IMG/VR virus record: IMGVR_UViG_3300032086_002109
Coordinates: 1-20,977 of that record
DNA: 20,977 nucleotides
Direction: 5' to 3' (one strand)
Origin: a virus
In this document: positions 5,734 to 11,246 of the stretch, piece by piece
How the letters are laid out: the number at the start of each line of letters is the position of its first letter
Numbering within the stretch: the first letter of the stretch is position 1
The notes under the pieces: model-generated
Database searches by the model: none
Told to the model about the DNA's origin: nothing
The model's input: the letters and a program-made list of their open reading frames with translations, nothing else
Translations under genes and position numbers: made by a program

Positions 5734-5759
5734 GAGCTACCTGGGAGACTGGGTAGCTT
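5734..5759. terminator. Terminator-like hairpin between convergent operons
   Basis: AGCTACC (5735-5741) pairs with GGTAGCT (5752-5758) around a 10-nt loop, with a G.T extension on the outside. It lies between the plus-strand cluster, which ends at 5674, and the minus-strand operon, which ends at 5761. Only a weak T-tract follows on either strand, so it may block both transcripts without being a textbook intrinsic terminator. Confidence 0.45.
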
Positions 5760-5760
5760 G

Positions 5761-6063
5761 TTAAATTTCTGTAATTTTTACTATCCAAGATTTAGGTATC
5801 ATAGTACGATCACCAAAGGTTATTGTACCATCATCTTCTTTATCGTAACTTGCAAATAACTTTATTGACTTACGATCTTTAGAGAAGATCCAACCTTCAT
5901 TAACTGGTGTAGCCAGTTTCATATTTTTAAATTCTTTATCTGATGCCCAAGCACTATCACTAACACAATCTACCCATTCAACACGTACTTTAGTATAGGG
6001 TATGTTGTTAGAGTCTTTGTCTTTTACTGATTTCTTTTTTTTAGTGTAACGTCTTTTTGTCAT
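5761..6063 (-). CDS. Conserved-type small phage protein (100 aa)
   Basis: A 100-residue protein with a very basic N-terminal arm (TKRRYTKKKKS) followed by a compact alpha/beta-looking body (VRVEWVDCVSDSAWASDKEF, then GWIFSKDRKSIKLFASYDKE) and a C-terminal IPKSWIVKI strand. The W-D...W...GW...SYD...IPKSW pattern resembles a small uncharacterised family met in many phages; this is from memory. ATG at 6063 is chosen, since the upstream TTG (6087) would overlap the preceding gene more. The start codon lies in a 13-bp palindrome and has no clear Shine-Dalgarno. Confidence 0.65.
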   Translation of the reverse strand: MTKRRYTKKKKSVKDKDSNNIPYTKVRVEWVDCVSDSAWASDKEFKNMKLATPVNEGWIFSKDRKSIKLFASYDKEDDGTITFGDRTMIPKSWIVKITEI

Positions 6064-6304
6064 GGGCTGCCCATATATATTGTTCAAAATTTTCTAAAGG
6101 TACTAGTTCACTACCTTCTTCTTCAAATACTAATTGAAGATATGTACTATAGATTATTGCTAAAGCCATAGCATCTGCAGCCTTAATAGATAAATGAGGA
6201 TTTTGTTCTTTTATAAAATCTCCAATGACATCAGCTTTTACTTTATGTAAAAACTTGTCAGAATATTGTTTTTTAGATTTAGGAAACTTTAATATTTTGC
6301 TCAT
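6041..6304 (-). CDS. Hypothetical protein (87 aa)
   Basis: An 87-residue protein with a basic start (SKILKFPKSKKQYSDKFLHK) and a helical remainder containing AADAMALAIIYSTYLQLVFE and an acidic end. It overlaps the following gene by 23 nt. A possible Shine-Dalgarno (AGAGG) lies in the stem of the hairpin at 6312-6330, about 10 nt upstream. No family is recognised. Confidence 0.6.
   Translation of the reverse strand: MSKILKFPKSKKQYSDKFLHKVKADVIGDFIKEQNPHLSIKAADAMALAIIYSTYLQLVFEEEGSELVPLENFEQYIWAAHDKKTLH
6062..6074. promoter_or_regulatory. 13-bp palindrome over a start codon
   Basis: ATGGGC-T-GCCCAT is a perfect inverted repeat with a one-base centre, and the minus-strand start codon of the 100-aa gene (6061-6063) overlaps its edge. 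It could be a protein-binding operator or an RNA element that hides the start. Confidence 0.4.
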
Positions 6305-6311
6305 AATTAAC

Positions 6312-6330
6312 GTACCTCTGGCGAGGATAC
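6312..6330 (-). promoter_or_regulatory. Hairpin sequestering a Shine-Dalgarno
   Basis: Read on the minus strand, CCTC pairs with GAGG around GCCA, extended by GTA/TAC with one bulged base. The GAGG arm is the only Shine-Dalgarno-like sequence upstream of the start at 6304. The fold would therefore hide the ribosome site of the 87-aa gene. Confidence 0.4.
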
Positions 6331-6339
6331 TTATATTAC

Positions 6340-6762
6340 TTATTTGGGTTGCAGTAAAAAATCAATGTTATTTTGTATTTTAGGTACAAGTTCATCATAA
6401 ACAGTACGCCAAAGCAAAGAGTCATCGTAAAAAAAGTTCTTATTTTTCCACATATTGTGGTAATGATTGTAAAATTTACCACATATATCTACAGCATCTA
6501 TATCTAATTTAGCCCAAAAATCACGTTCATTCATACCATTTGTATGCAATTGATGATGATGTTTGTAGCATAAAGGTACAGTATATTGATCTCCTACCTT
6601 TTGAGATATACCTCTAGGCATAGCAAAAGTAATATGATGAGCCTGACATTTATTGTCTTGGCATAAAATACAAGGATTAGAAGCTACCCATTTAAGGTAT
6701 TCTTTATCCTTTATTCTTTGTACCTTGTCCTCTGATTGTATTGTGCACTTTGGTGTAGCCAT
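6340..6762 (-). CDS. HNH endonuclease, Ref/DUF968-like
   Basis: A 140-residue protein with a zinc-binding HNH-type core. CILC (31-34) is followed by AHH (41-43), then VPLCYKHHHQLH (62-73). The EYLKWVASNPCILC ... AHHI ... VPLC..HHH..H ... FW layout is that of the Ref-like (RecA-dependent) and DUF968 nucleases carried by many phages. Such enzymes cut DNA and are often tied to recombination. The start at 6762 overlaps the preceding gene by 59 nt. A HNH homing endonuclease is less likely, because the protein sits in an operon and lacks an extra DNA-binding domain. Biochemical specificity is unknown. Confidence 0.8.
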   Translation of the reverse strand: MATPKCTIQSEDKVQRIKDKEYLKWVASNPCILCQDNKCQAHHITFAMPRGISQKVGDQYTVPLCYKHHHQLHTNGMNERDFWAKLDIDAVDICGKFYNHYHNMWKNKNFFYDDSLLWRTVYDELVPKIQNNIDFLLQPK

Positions 6763-7180
6763 AATAAATACTTAATCTTGATAAACCTTCGTGAACTCTA
6801 TTCGATGCTTTACGTTCTGTCAAACCTAATTGATGAGCTATTTCAATAATACCAAAATTAAACCAACAAAATAACTTCATACATTCAGCAAATGGAGAAC
6901 CAATTTGATCATCAGCATCTTTGACTCCAAGAGCTGCACCTAGTGCTGAAGTAATAAAATCTGGGTTAGATCCATCAACACGTTCTTTAAGAGTGCTTTT
7001 AGATCCACCACCCATAAGTTCACACATAAGTCTATATCTAGATCCTGCTTCATATTCTTCAATAGATATAAGTTTACGATGAAACATATACATAAGTCTA
7101 GATTCTCTTATATTGAGCCATACTTTTTTTTTATCTCTAATTGTAGAAATTAATTCTGGTTTTTCAATTTGTCTACGCAT
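6704..7180 (-). CDS. DUF6456-like helix-turn-helix protein
   Basis: A 158-residue protein. The middle (LISIEEYEAGSRYRLMCELM, residues 38-57, then KERVDGS) and the C-terminal HTH-like part (FGIIEIAHQLGLTERKASNR, about 109-128, continuing to RVHEGLSRL) match my recollection of the DUF6456 pattern: residue-rich Y-x-AG-x-R-Y segment, VDG, then a sigma-region-4-like HTH. It is probably a DNA-binding regulator, perhaps controlling late or divergent genes. A TATAAT box 9-14 nt upstream suggests near-leaderless translation. It overlaps both neighbours (59 and 31 nt). Confidence 0.65.
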   Translation of the reverse strand: MRRQIEKPELISTIRDKKKVWLNIRESRLMYMFHRKLISIEEYEAGSRYRLMCELMGGGSKSTLKERVDGSNPDFITSALGAALGVKDADDQIGSPFAECMKLFCWFNFGIIEIAHQLGLTERKASNRVHEGLSRLSIYYGYTKVHNTIRGQGTKNKG

Positions 7181-7467
7181 TTATGTATATTATAAGTTTC
7201 TATTGCAGAATCAACAAAACTCTTAAATTTAAGATTTCTGTTATATAATTGGAAAAGACGAAATACTCTATTCTTATTACAAGAATGGAGTCTAGCGATT
7301 AAGCTCTTGCTCCCATACTTACGTGTAGGGTGCAATAGCCAACAAAGAATGATAGATAAATTATAAATTTTATAATAATCACTATTCTTTATTAAAACTT
7401 TACCTTTGAGCATATCAATAGGTATGTTATAAGTAACACTAATATATTTTTGTATATCATTAACCAT
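7150..7467 (-). CDS. DnaA domain IV-like DNA-binding protein
   Basis: A 105-residue basic protein from ATG 7467. IQKYISVTYNIPIDMLKGK (residues 5-23), then a helix with LSIILCWLL, PTRKYGSKSLIARLHSCNKN and RVFRLFQLY, follow the order of the DnaA C-terminal DNA-binding domain: V..fnv....lkgk, a helix, ..s...ig..f...n.tv. The domain stands alone without an AAA+ module, as in phage initiator-like or DnaA-mimic proteins. This assignment rests on pattern only. No Shine-Dalgarno is visible. The start lies 12 bp from the divergent nuclease start, so each promoter must sit in the other gene. Replication control is the likely role. Confidence 0.5.
   Translation of the reverse strand: MVNDIQKYISVTYNIPIDMLKGKVLIKNSDYYKIYNLSIILCWLLHPTRKYGSKSLIARLHSCNKNRVFRLFQLYNRNLKFKSFVDSAIETYNIHKCVDKLKNQN
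7189..7217 (-). promoter_or_regulatory. Candidate promoter for the DUF6456-like gene
   Basis: Minus strand: TTGTTG (7212-7217) and a perfect TATAAT (7189-7194) are separated by 17 bp. The expected start of transcription falls at about 7182, two to three bases before the ATG at 7180, so the message would be leaderless or nearly so. No Shine-Dalgarno is seen, which fits. Confidence 0.45.
7406..7433 (+). promoter_or_regulatory. Candidate promoter for the nuclease-SSB operon
   Basis: Plus strand: TTGAGC (7406-7411), 16 bp, then an extended -10 (TGT-TATAAG, 7425-7433). It would start transcription near 7440, about 40 nt before the ATG at 7480. It lies inside the opposing DnaA-like gene. Confidence 0.4.
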
Positions 7468-7479
7468 AAGGAGAAAATT

Positions 7480-8235
7480 ATGAATATTAAATATCGTCAT
7501 TCAGCGTCCAAAACTAATACCTTTATTGATAGTCCAGCTTTCTGGGTTATCAATGAATTGTTTGATTTTGAATCTGATCCCAATGCAAGAATGGTCATGG
7601 GTTTAACAGCAGAAGATGCTGCTAATCATGCATTAGAAAATCAAATCACTGATGAAGATACTATCACAGATTATAGTACAAAGAAATACCTAGAACATGG
7701 TTTAGAAACCACAGAAGAATGTGAATGGTCAGGTATTATTGCTAATAAATTTGTACAAAATTTACGTGAATTTGGTGATGTAGTATCTTTTCAAAATGAA
7801 ATTCAAGTACCAGGTAAAAAATATGGATTAAAATATGATATTATTGGTAAAACTGACTTTGAGTTTAAAGATGTAATTATAGATACTAAAGCTACAGCTT
7901 ATATTAGAAGATTAAAAGCAGGTAATGTGGATCCTAAATGGTATCCAAAAGCTGCTGATGTACGTCAACAATGTTTATATAGAGAACTATTTGGCAAAGA
8001 AACTATGCTTATGTATTGTTCTCCAAAAGATGAATATTGTGTAGATATGACTGAAAGAGATGAGCTTAAAGTCTTATTAGATGCTATGAAACACATAGAA
8101 GCTATACTAGATATATGTAAAACTAAAGAAGATGTTGTTCGCATAACCCCTTTGGTATGCGACAACTTCAGATGGAAAGGTACGCCTACATCTGTAGATT
8201 TTGCAAAAGAAATTTGGACAAAAGTGATGAAATAG
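7480..8235 (+). CDS. PD-(D/E)XK nuclease (RecB/Cas4-like exonuclease family)
   Basis: A 251-residue nuclease. Core features in order: H50 in AANHALE (RecB-type motif I His), E107 in a beta strand (NEIQV), G123-K-T-D126, D135-T-K137 (the D/E-x-K catalytic strand), then Q163-x3-Y167 (VRQQCLYREL), the QxxxY signature of RecB/AddB/Cas4-like and viral exonucleases. It likely resects or processes DNA ends in phage recombination or replication. Cas4-type Fe-S cysteines are not organised as expected (C81, C165, C180, C187), so Cas4 itself is not claimed. ATG 7480 has AAGGAG (7468-7473). It is followed by the SSB-like gene, the usual partner in phage recombination modules. Confidence 0.85.
   Translation: MNIKYRHSASKTNTFIDSPAFWVINELFDFESDPNARMVMGLTAEDAANHALENQITDEDTITDYSTKKYLEHGLETTEECEWSGIIANKFVQNLREFGDVVSFQNEIQVPGKKYGLKYDIIGKTDFEFKDVIIDTKATAYIRRLKAGNVDPKWYPKAADVRQQCLYRELFGKETMLMYCSPKDEYCVDMTERDELKVLLDAMKHIEAILDICKTKEDVVRITPLVCDNFRWKGTPTSVDFAKEIWTKVMK
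7525..7554. promoter_or_regulatory. Dyad/hairpin near the start of the nuclease gene
   Basis: ATTGATA-GT-CCAG (7525-7537) and CTGG-GT-TATCAAT (7542-7554) form a 13-position dyad around CTTT, with two central G.T wobble positions and 11 Watson-Crick pairs. It falls about 45-75 nt inside the nuclease gene, where the divergent leftward promoter must lie. It may be an operator or an RNA hairpin. Confidence 0.45.
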
Positions 8236-8296
8236 ACTATAAAAAACTATGCAACGATTTGGACAAATAATAAAACAAATAAATAGGAGACAGAAA

Positions 8297-8758
8297 ATGG
8301 AAACTGAAACCTTTGAATGCTCGTTTAAAAGAGCTTTCGAAAAAGATAATGGTGGCGTAACAGTATACGTTACTAAAGATGATGGTACAGATATGACCAT
8401 CTATGGTGAAGCATTAGGTGCATCACGATGGCAAAAAGGTGCTAGATTAAAAATAGCAGCTATGCCAGTAAGAACAAGTAAAACAGGTAAACAATACCAA
8501 ACTGCTAATTCAATAGAATTATTAGATGGTGAAGTAGCTGTTCCAGGTAATACTATGGTGAGTAATACTGGAGTAAAAACAGTTAAAGATATGAGTGCTC
8601 AATGGAAAGAAAAGTATAGACTTACTATGAGTAACTTATTATCTGCTGCATTACAATCTGGCAAAGAAGTAAACTATGATCAGATTGATGGATATGTACG
8701 TAAGATTTTAGATGCTAAAATGGATAGTACTACAGATCTTGAAGATGCACCATTTTAA
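8297..8758 (+). CDS. Single-stranded DNA-binding-like protein
   Basis: A 153-residue protein whose N-terminal half looks like an OB-type beta barrel (VTVYVTKDDGTDMTIYGEAL, GARLKIAAMPVRTSKTGKQY, TANSIELLDGEV) and whose C-terminus ends DLEDAPF (147-153), the acidic aromatic tail by which SSB proteins recruit partners. The middle-to-end region is helical. ATG 8297 is chosen for AGGAGA upstream (8285-8290). It follows the nuclease gene after a 61-nt gap, so it probably coats ssDNA made by resection and replication. Pattern-level call: the barrel is not proven. Confidence 0.7.
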   Translation: METETFECSFKRAFEKDNGGVTVYVTKDDGTDMTIYGEALGASRWQKGARLKIAAMPVRTSKTGKQYQTANSIELLDGEVAVPGNTMVSNTGVKTVKDMSAQWKEKYRLTMSNLLSAALQSGKEVNYDQIDGYVRKILDAKMDSTTDLEDAPF

Positions 8759-8760
8759 CG

Positions 8761-8788
8761 ATTTCCTTATCTCTCTTAGTTAGGAAAT
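8761..8788 (+). terminator. Hairpin after the SSB-like gene
   Basis: ATTTCCT (8761-8767) pairs perfectly with AGGAAAT (8782-8788) around a 14-nt loop, three bases after the stop. There is no T-tract, so it may be a processing or mRNA-stability element rather than a strong terminator. A second possible stem, CTGGGTAG (8790-8797) / CTGCCCAG (8828-8835), would place the next start codon beside its 3' arm. Confidence 0.4.
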
Positions 8789-8823
8789 GCTGGGTAGTCT
8801 AATGAATAGCTCTTTGGATTGAT

Positions 8824-8982
8824 ATGGCTGCCCAGTGTAAACTTTGTAATAAAAATGCAGTTATTATTGAAAATAAAATTTATTATTGTGCTACTTGTTA
8901 TGTCAATAAGTTTGTTAAGTTGCACAAAAGATTATCAATTAAACCCTTGGACAACAGTATTAAATCAATTAATAAAGGTTAA
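8824..8982 (+). CDS. Zinc-ribbon mini-protein (52 aa)
   Basis: A 52-residue protein with C5-x2-C8 and C22-x2-C25 (AAQCKLCNK ... YYCATCYV), spaced like a four-cysteine zinc ribbon, then a basic helix (KFVKLHKRLSIK). Small phage zinc ribbons bind nucleic acid or host RNA polymerase/ribosome components; which applies here is unknown. The start lies within a possible long-range stem. A different frame over the same bases (about 8855-9004) mimics a lipoprotein, discussed under rejected items. It ends 2 nt before the next gene. Confidence 0.65.
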   Translation: MAAQCKLCNKNAVIIENKIYYCATCYVNKFVKLHKRLSIKPLDNSIKSINKG

Positions 8983-8984
8983 TT

Positions 8985-9197
8985 ATGGAACTAATAATAG
9001 GTAGTGATGGAGTGTATCATTTAATAGAAGTAACAAAAGATATGACAGCTCAATTAAAAATATTCAGTACAGCAGATTGTTTTAATTTGTGTGATGTATT
9101 AAGATTACATTTAAGTACATATTCTGATTCTATTAATGCTCACCTCATGAATAATGGTAGTGGAGATTTTATTGGATGTATATGCAATTCAAATTAG
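8985..9197 (+). CDS. Hypothetical protein (70 aa)
   Basis: A 70-residue protein with a beta-like start (MELIIGSDGVYHLIEVTKD) and several cysteines (C32, C36, C65, C67). It begins 2 nt after the zinc-ribbon gene with AAAGG upstream, and ends 22 nt inside the next. The cysteine pairs are not in a standard zinc arrangement. Unrecognised. Confidence 0.55.
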   Translation: MELIIGSDGVYHLIEVTKDMTAQLKIFSTADCFNLCDVLRLHLSTYSDSINAHLMNNGSGDFIGCICNSN

Positions 9198-9361
9198 AAC
9201 TTGAGATGATGGGATTAAATACATATAATAATAAAGAGTTAGTAGATAAATTATATAAATTATATTTAAAGGAGGATAAAAGTGATTACAGAGAAGCGAT
9301 TGGAAGAAGCATTGAAGTTTCTTGCAGAAACAGACGAACAACAAGCAAAAGGGAGTGCTAA
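9176..9361 (+). CDS. Hypothetical protein overlapping the next gene (61 aa)
   Basis: The start may be ATG 9176 (GTGGAG 10 nt upstream) or 9182 (TTGGA closer). Residues 1-35 form an acidic helix (LELEMMGLNTYNNKELVDKL). The last 26 codons overlap the following gene by 80 nt out of frame and give an Arg/Ser/Thr-rich tail. This parallels 1415/1503 and 5281/5375. Confidence 0.45.
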   Translation: MYMQFKLELEMMGLNTYNNKELVDKLYKLYLKEDKSDYREAIGRSIEVSCRNRRTTSKREC

Positions 9362-9608
9362 TGTTAAATACCTTGATAGATTACTTAAAAGAAAAAAAGC
9401 GTTATTTATTACTGGTGATAAAGATAACAAAAGCATTTCTGCCAAAGAACAAGCGTTCTACGCATCTGATACTTATAAAGCTGCTATTGATGAATTATTT
9501 GAAGCAGAAGTCTCGTCAAGTACTCTTGACAACAAAAGAGACAAAGAAGCGTTAGTAATAGATTTGTTTAGAACACTAGAAGCAAGTAGGAGAAAAAATA
9601 ATATATGA
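9282..9608 (+). CDS. Conserved-type phage helical protein (108 aa)
   Basis: A 108-residue all-helical protein. GTG at 9282 is the start, with a strong AAAGGAGG (9268-9275). The layout EEALKFLAETDEQQAKGSAN, then YLDRLLKRKKALFIT, a short Lys/Asp/Ser loop, KEQAFYASDTYKAAIDELFE and a last helix resembles a recurrent phage family of three-helix proteins of unknown function, often found near recombination genes; this is from memory. Its position downstream of the nuclease and SSB-like genes agrees with that. Confidence 0.7.
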   Translation: MITEKRLEEALKFLAETDEQQAKGSANVKYLDRLLKRKKALFITGDKDNKSISAKEQAFYASDTYKAAIDELFEAEVSSSTLDNKRDKEALVIDLFRTLEASRRKNNI

Positions 9609-9766
9609 AAAATTATGAAGTAAAAATACCAATGTGTTTAGTTGGTATAGTAAAAGCTAAAGATGAAAGTGAAGCAATAGAAATAGCAACTGAATCTTTT
9701 TGTATAGATAATACACCATGTGAATGGTGGAATATTGTTGAACCAAATGTAAAAGAAGTTGAATGA
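9605..9766 (+). CDS. Small protein with A-x-D-E-x-E-A motif (53 aa)
   Basis: A 53-residue acidic protein. KNYEVKIPMCLVGIVKAKDE (residues 2-21) is two beta strands, then SEAIEIA begins a helix, followed by an acidic Trp-containing tail (CEWWNIVEPN). The pattern repeats in the next gene (9763) and at 3487 and 4278. It overlaps the previous gene by 4 nt and the next by 4 nt (ATGA). Possible tandem paralogue of the 9763 product; function unknown. Confidence 0.55.
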   Translation: MKNYEVKIPMCLVGIVKAKDESEAIEIATESFCIDNTPCEWWNIVEPNVKEVE

Positions 9767-9951
9767 TTTATAAGTTTAAGAATTGGGTATATTTACCTGT
9801 AGTATCTGAAGTTTATATAGAAGCTGAATCTGATGAAAAAGCTTTAAAGATACTTAAAGGTTTAGATCCCAAAACTTTTAACTGGGAAGAATGTCAAATG
9901 GAACATATTAAGACATTTTATGAAGTTATAAATCAAAATGAAAAGTCCTGA
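9763..9951 (+). CDS. Small protein, likely paralogue of the 9605 product (62 aa)
   Basis: A 62-residue protein. YKFKNWVYLPVVSEVYIEAE (residues 3-22) gives two beta strands, then SDEKALKILKG a helix, then an acidic WEECQMEHIK segment that matches the CEWWNI position of its neighbour. Start and stop overlap both neighbours by a few bases, so translation is probably coupled. Duplicate-then-diverge is a reasonable reading; function unknown. Confidence 0.55.
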   Translation: MIYKFKNWVYLPVVSEVYIEAESDEKALKILKGLDPKTFNWEECQMEHIKTFYEVINQNEKS

Positions 9952-10246
9952 AAGAAAGCTTTTTAGAGCTATACTTACACAGGCAATAGAAGATGCTATG
10001 TATAATGGTTTGAATAAATATGAAATTATAGCTAAAAGAGAAGCTATAAATTGGCTTACTTCAAACTCTTATGACTTTAAATTTATTTGTCATTATTCAG
10101 ATATAGATTATGAATATGCTTCTATGAAATTTGTTAAAGCTATGAAATTAAATACATATAAATTAAAAGATAAACAAATAAATATAATACAAAAAAAACC
10201 AGTACGTTCTGTTAAAACGTCTGGTCAATTTAGATTAAATTTTTAA
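9938..10246 (+). CDS. Hypothetical phage protein (102 aa)
   Basis: A basic, helical 102-residue protein (FRAILTQAIEDAMYNG, then REAINWLTSNSYDFKFICHY). The pattern 'ILTQAIEDA...AINWL.S...FKFIC...DIDY' resembles small proteins found in alphaproteobacterial prophages, from memory only. The C-terminus is basic (KPVRSVKTSGQFRLNF) and could bind nucleic acid. It starts inside the preceding gene and its last base is the first base of the next (TAATG). Confidence 0.6.
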   Translation: MKSPERKLFRAILTQAIEDAMYNGLNKYEIIAKREAINWLTSNSYDFKFICHYSDIDYEYASMKFVKAMKLNTYKLKDKQINIIQKKPVRSVKTSGQFRLNF

Positions 10247-10485
10247 TGACACACAAGGATATATTTAAAGATATGACATACGATACATTAAATAAACAGG
10301 TAGATGGTGATCACTATAAATCAATGAGCATTCAACCTGCACATTTTATAAATGAAAATAAATTACAATACGCTGAAGGCAATGCTATTAAATATATATG
10401 TAGACACCAAAAGAAAGGTAAGCGTAAGGATATAGAAAAAGCTATCCATTATTTAGAAATGATTATAGAGAGAGATTATAGTTAA
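10246..10485 (+). CDS. DUF3310 protein (T7 gp1.7-related nucleotide kinase family)
   Basis: A 79-residue protein with both signature blocks of DUF3310: VDGDHYKSMSIQPAHFI (residues 19-35) and GNAIKYICRHQKKGKRKDIE (45-64), then the AIHYLEMII helix. The family includes the C-terminal part of phage T7 gp1.7, a nucleotide kinase, but this short form may lack full catalysis. It suggests a role in phage nucleotide metabolism. It is the last plus-strand gene and overlaps the convergent late operon by 4 nt; an 8-T run (10496-10503) lies just beyond without a clear stem. Confidence 0.9.
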   Translation: MTHKDIFKDMTYDTLNKQVDGDHYKSMSIQPAHFINENKLQYAEGNAIKYICRHQKKGKRKDIEKAIHYLEMIIERDYS

Positions 10486-10694
10486 TTTAATATAATTTTT
10501 TTTATTGATTTAGAACCATCTATATTTGTCTCAAGTTCTGCTGAACCAGTATAACATTTATAAGATACACTTTCTGAATATTGTCTTTCCGCCTGGCGTT
10601 TACCACGTAAACACGTAGCCATTGATTCTTGAATACGTGCTTCATTAATACTTCCATTAACAAACATAAGTAAAGCTACCACAGACTCTATCAT
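10482..10694 (-). CDS. Small exported-type protein (70 aa)
   Basis: The last gene of the late operon. The N-terminal ~19 residues (MIESVVALLMFVNGSINEA) look like a short signal peptide. The mature part holds two cysteines (28 and 47), fit for one periplasmic disulfide, and is basic in the middle (RGKRQAERQYSES). It shares one base with the preceding stop (TAATG). It may be a lysis-related periplasmic protein such as an outer spanin, but no lipobox is present, so this remains speculative. Confidence 0.6.
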   Translation of the reverse strand: MIESVVALLMFVNGSINEARIQESMATCLRGKRQAERQYSESVSYKCYTGSAELETNIDGSKSIKKIILN

Positions 10695-11104
10695 TAATGA
10701 TTACCATTACCATTAGAGAATTTAATTTCTCTATTACTATCTTTTAATTTTTCTACATCATTTAAAAGTTTTTCTACTTGTTTTTGTAAAAATTCTATAT
10801 TAACTTTATTAGTCATATTCATTTCTTGAGTAGCTTGTAATTTTTCAACTTGTTTGTATAAATCCTCAATTAACATAAATTGTTCACTATCAGCAGGTAA
10901 TGAACCTAATTGTCCACGTGGCCACTTTATTCTAAAATCTGTATTCTTTTCAAGATCAGACTCCATTAATTTAAGTGTTGTACTATGACTGTTAAGTTCT
11001 TCTATAATACCAAAGTATGCCCATACACCCATAGCAACTGCTGCAACAATTGCTAGTAAGTTTCTAATAGGTAATGCAACATTAGTATTTTCGTTTATTT
11101 TCAT
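10694..11104 (-). CDS. Membrane-anchored coiled-coil protein (spanin-like layout)
   Basis: 136 residues: a 12-residue cytoplasmic start, a transmembrane helix (about 13-33, LPIRNLLAIVAAVAMGVWAY), a conserved-looking segment (FRIKWPRGQLGSLPADSEQF, about 57-76) and two heptad-rich helices (80-92 and 101-126). This one-TM plus periplasmic coiled-coil plan matches inner spanins and other envelope proteins. Together with the nearby holin-like and lysozyme-like genes, a lysis role is plausible. It overlaps the preceding zinc-ribbon gene by 23 nt. No direct family match is known to me. Confidence 0.65.
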   Translation of the reverse strand: MKINENTNVALPIRNLLAIVAAVAMGVWAYFGIIEELNSHSTTLKLMESDLEKNTDFRIKWPRGQLGSLPADSEQFMLIEDLYKQVEKLQATQEMNMTNKVNIEFLQKQVEKLLNDVEKLKDSNREIKFSNGNGNH

Positions 11105-11246
11105 AAAATATTGGTAATGATTTTCCTGATATATAGAAACATTTTAAACAATATTTATCTTTGTCAAACATAACATATCTATCTATTAACTTGTTTTTAC
11201 AAGTAACGCATTTAGAGTGTTTTGGTTTGCCAATAATTGCTGTCAT
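11082..11246 (-). CDS. Zinc-ribbon mini-protein (54 aa)
   Basis: A 54-residue basic protein read on the minus strand. C13-x2-C16 and C33-x2-C36 (SKCVTCKNK ... KYCLKCFY) form a four-cysteine zinc ribbon with the same 16-residue separation order as the 8824 product. Its ATG overlaps the preceding stop by 3 bases (ATGA, 11243-11246), which strongly supports it being a real gene. The rest (SLPIFYENKRKY) is basic. A second copy of the same fold in the late operon is notable; function unknown. Confidence 0.7.
   Translation of the reverse strand: MTAIIGKPKHSKCVTCKNKLIDRYVMFDKDKYCLKCFYISGKSLPIFYENKRKY

Noticed and set aside
7480-8235. Calling the nuclease Cas4.
   Set aside because: RecB-type motifs are present but the four Fe-S cysteines are not arranged as in Cas4, and no other CRISPR genes are near.
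8855-9004. A lipoprotein-like frame with a hydrophobic start and LLSC lipobox.
   Set aside because: No ribosome site; it lies over the zinc-ribbon frame, whose paired CxxC motifs and tight junction to the next gene are stronger. AT-rich coding DNA easily gives apolar shadow frames. A real embedded lysis lipoprotein cannot be fully excluded.
9322-9555. A 77-codon frame inside the 108-aa gene.
   Set aside because: No ribosome site of comparable strength, and it is a Lys/Leu-rich shadow of the GTG-start gene.
10491-10503. T-run as an intrinsic terminator between the convergent operons.
   Set aside because: An 8-T run is present but no stable GC-rich stem precedes it.
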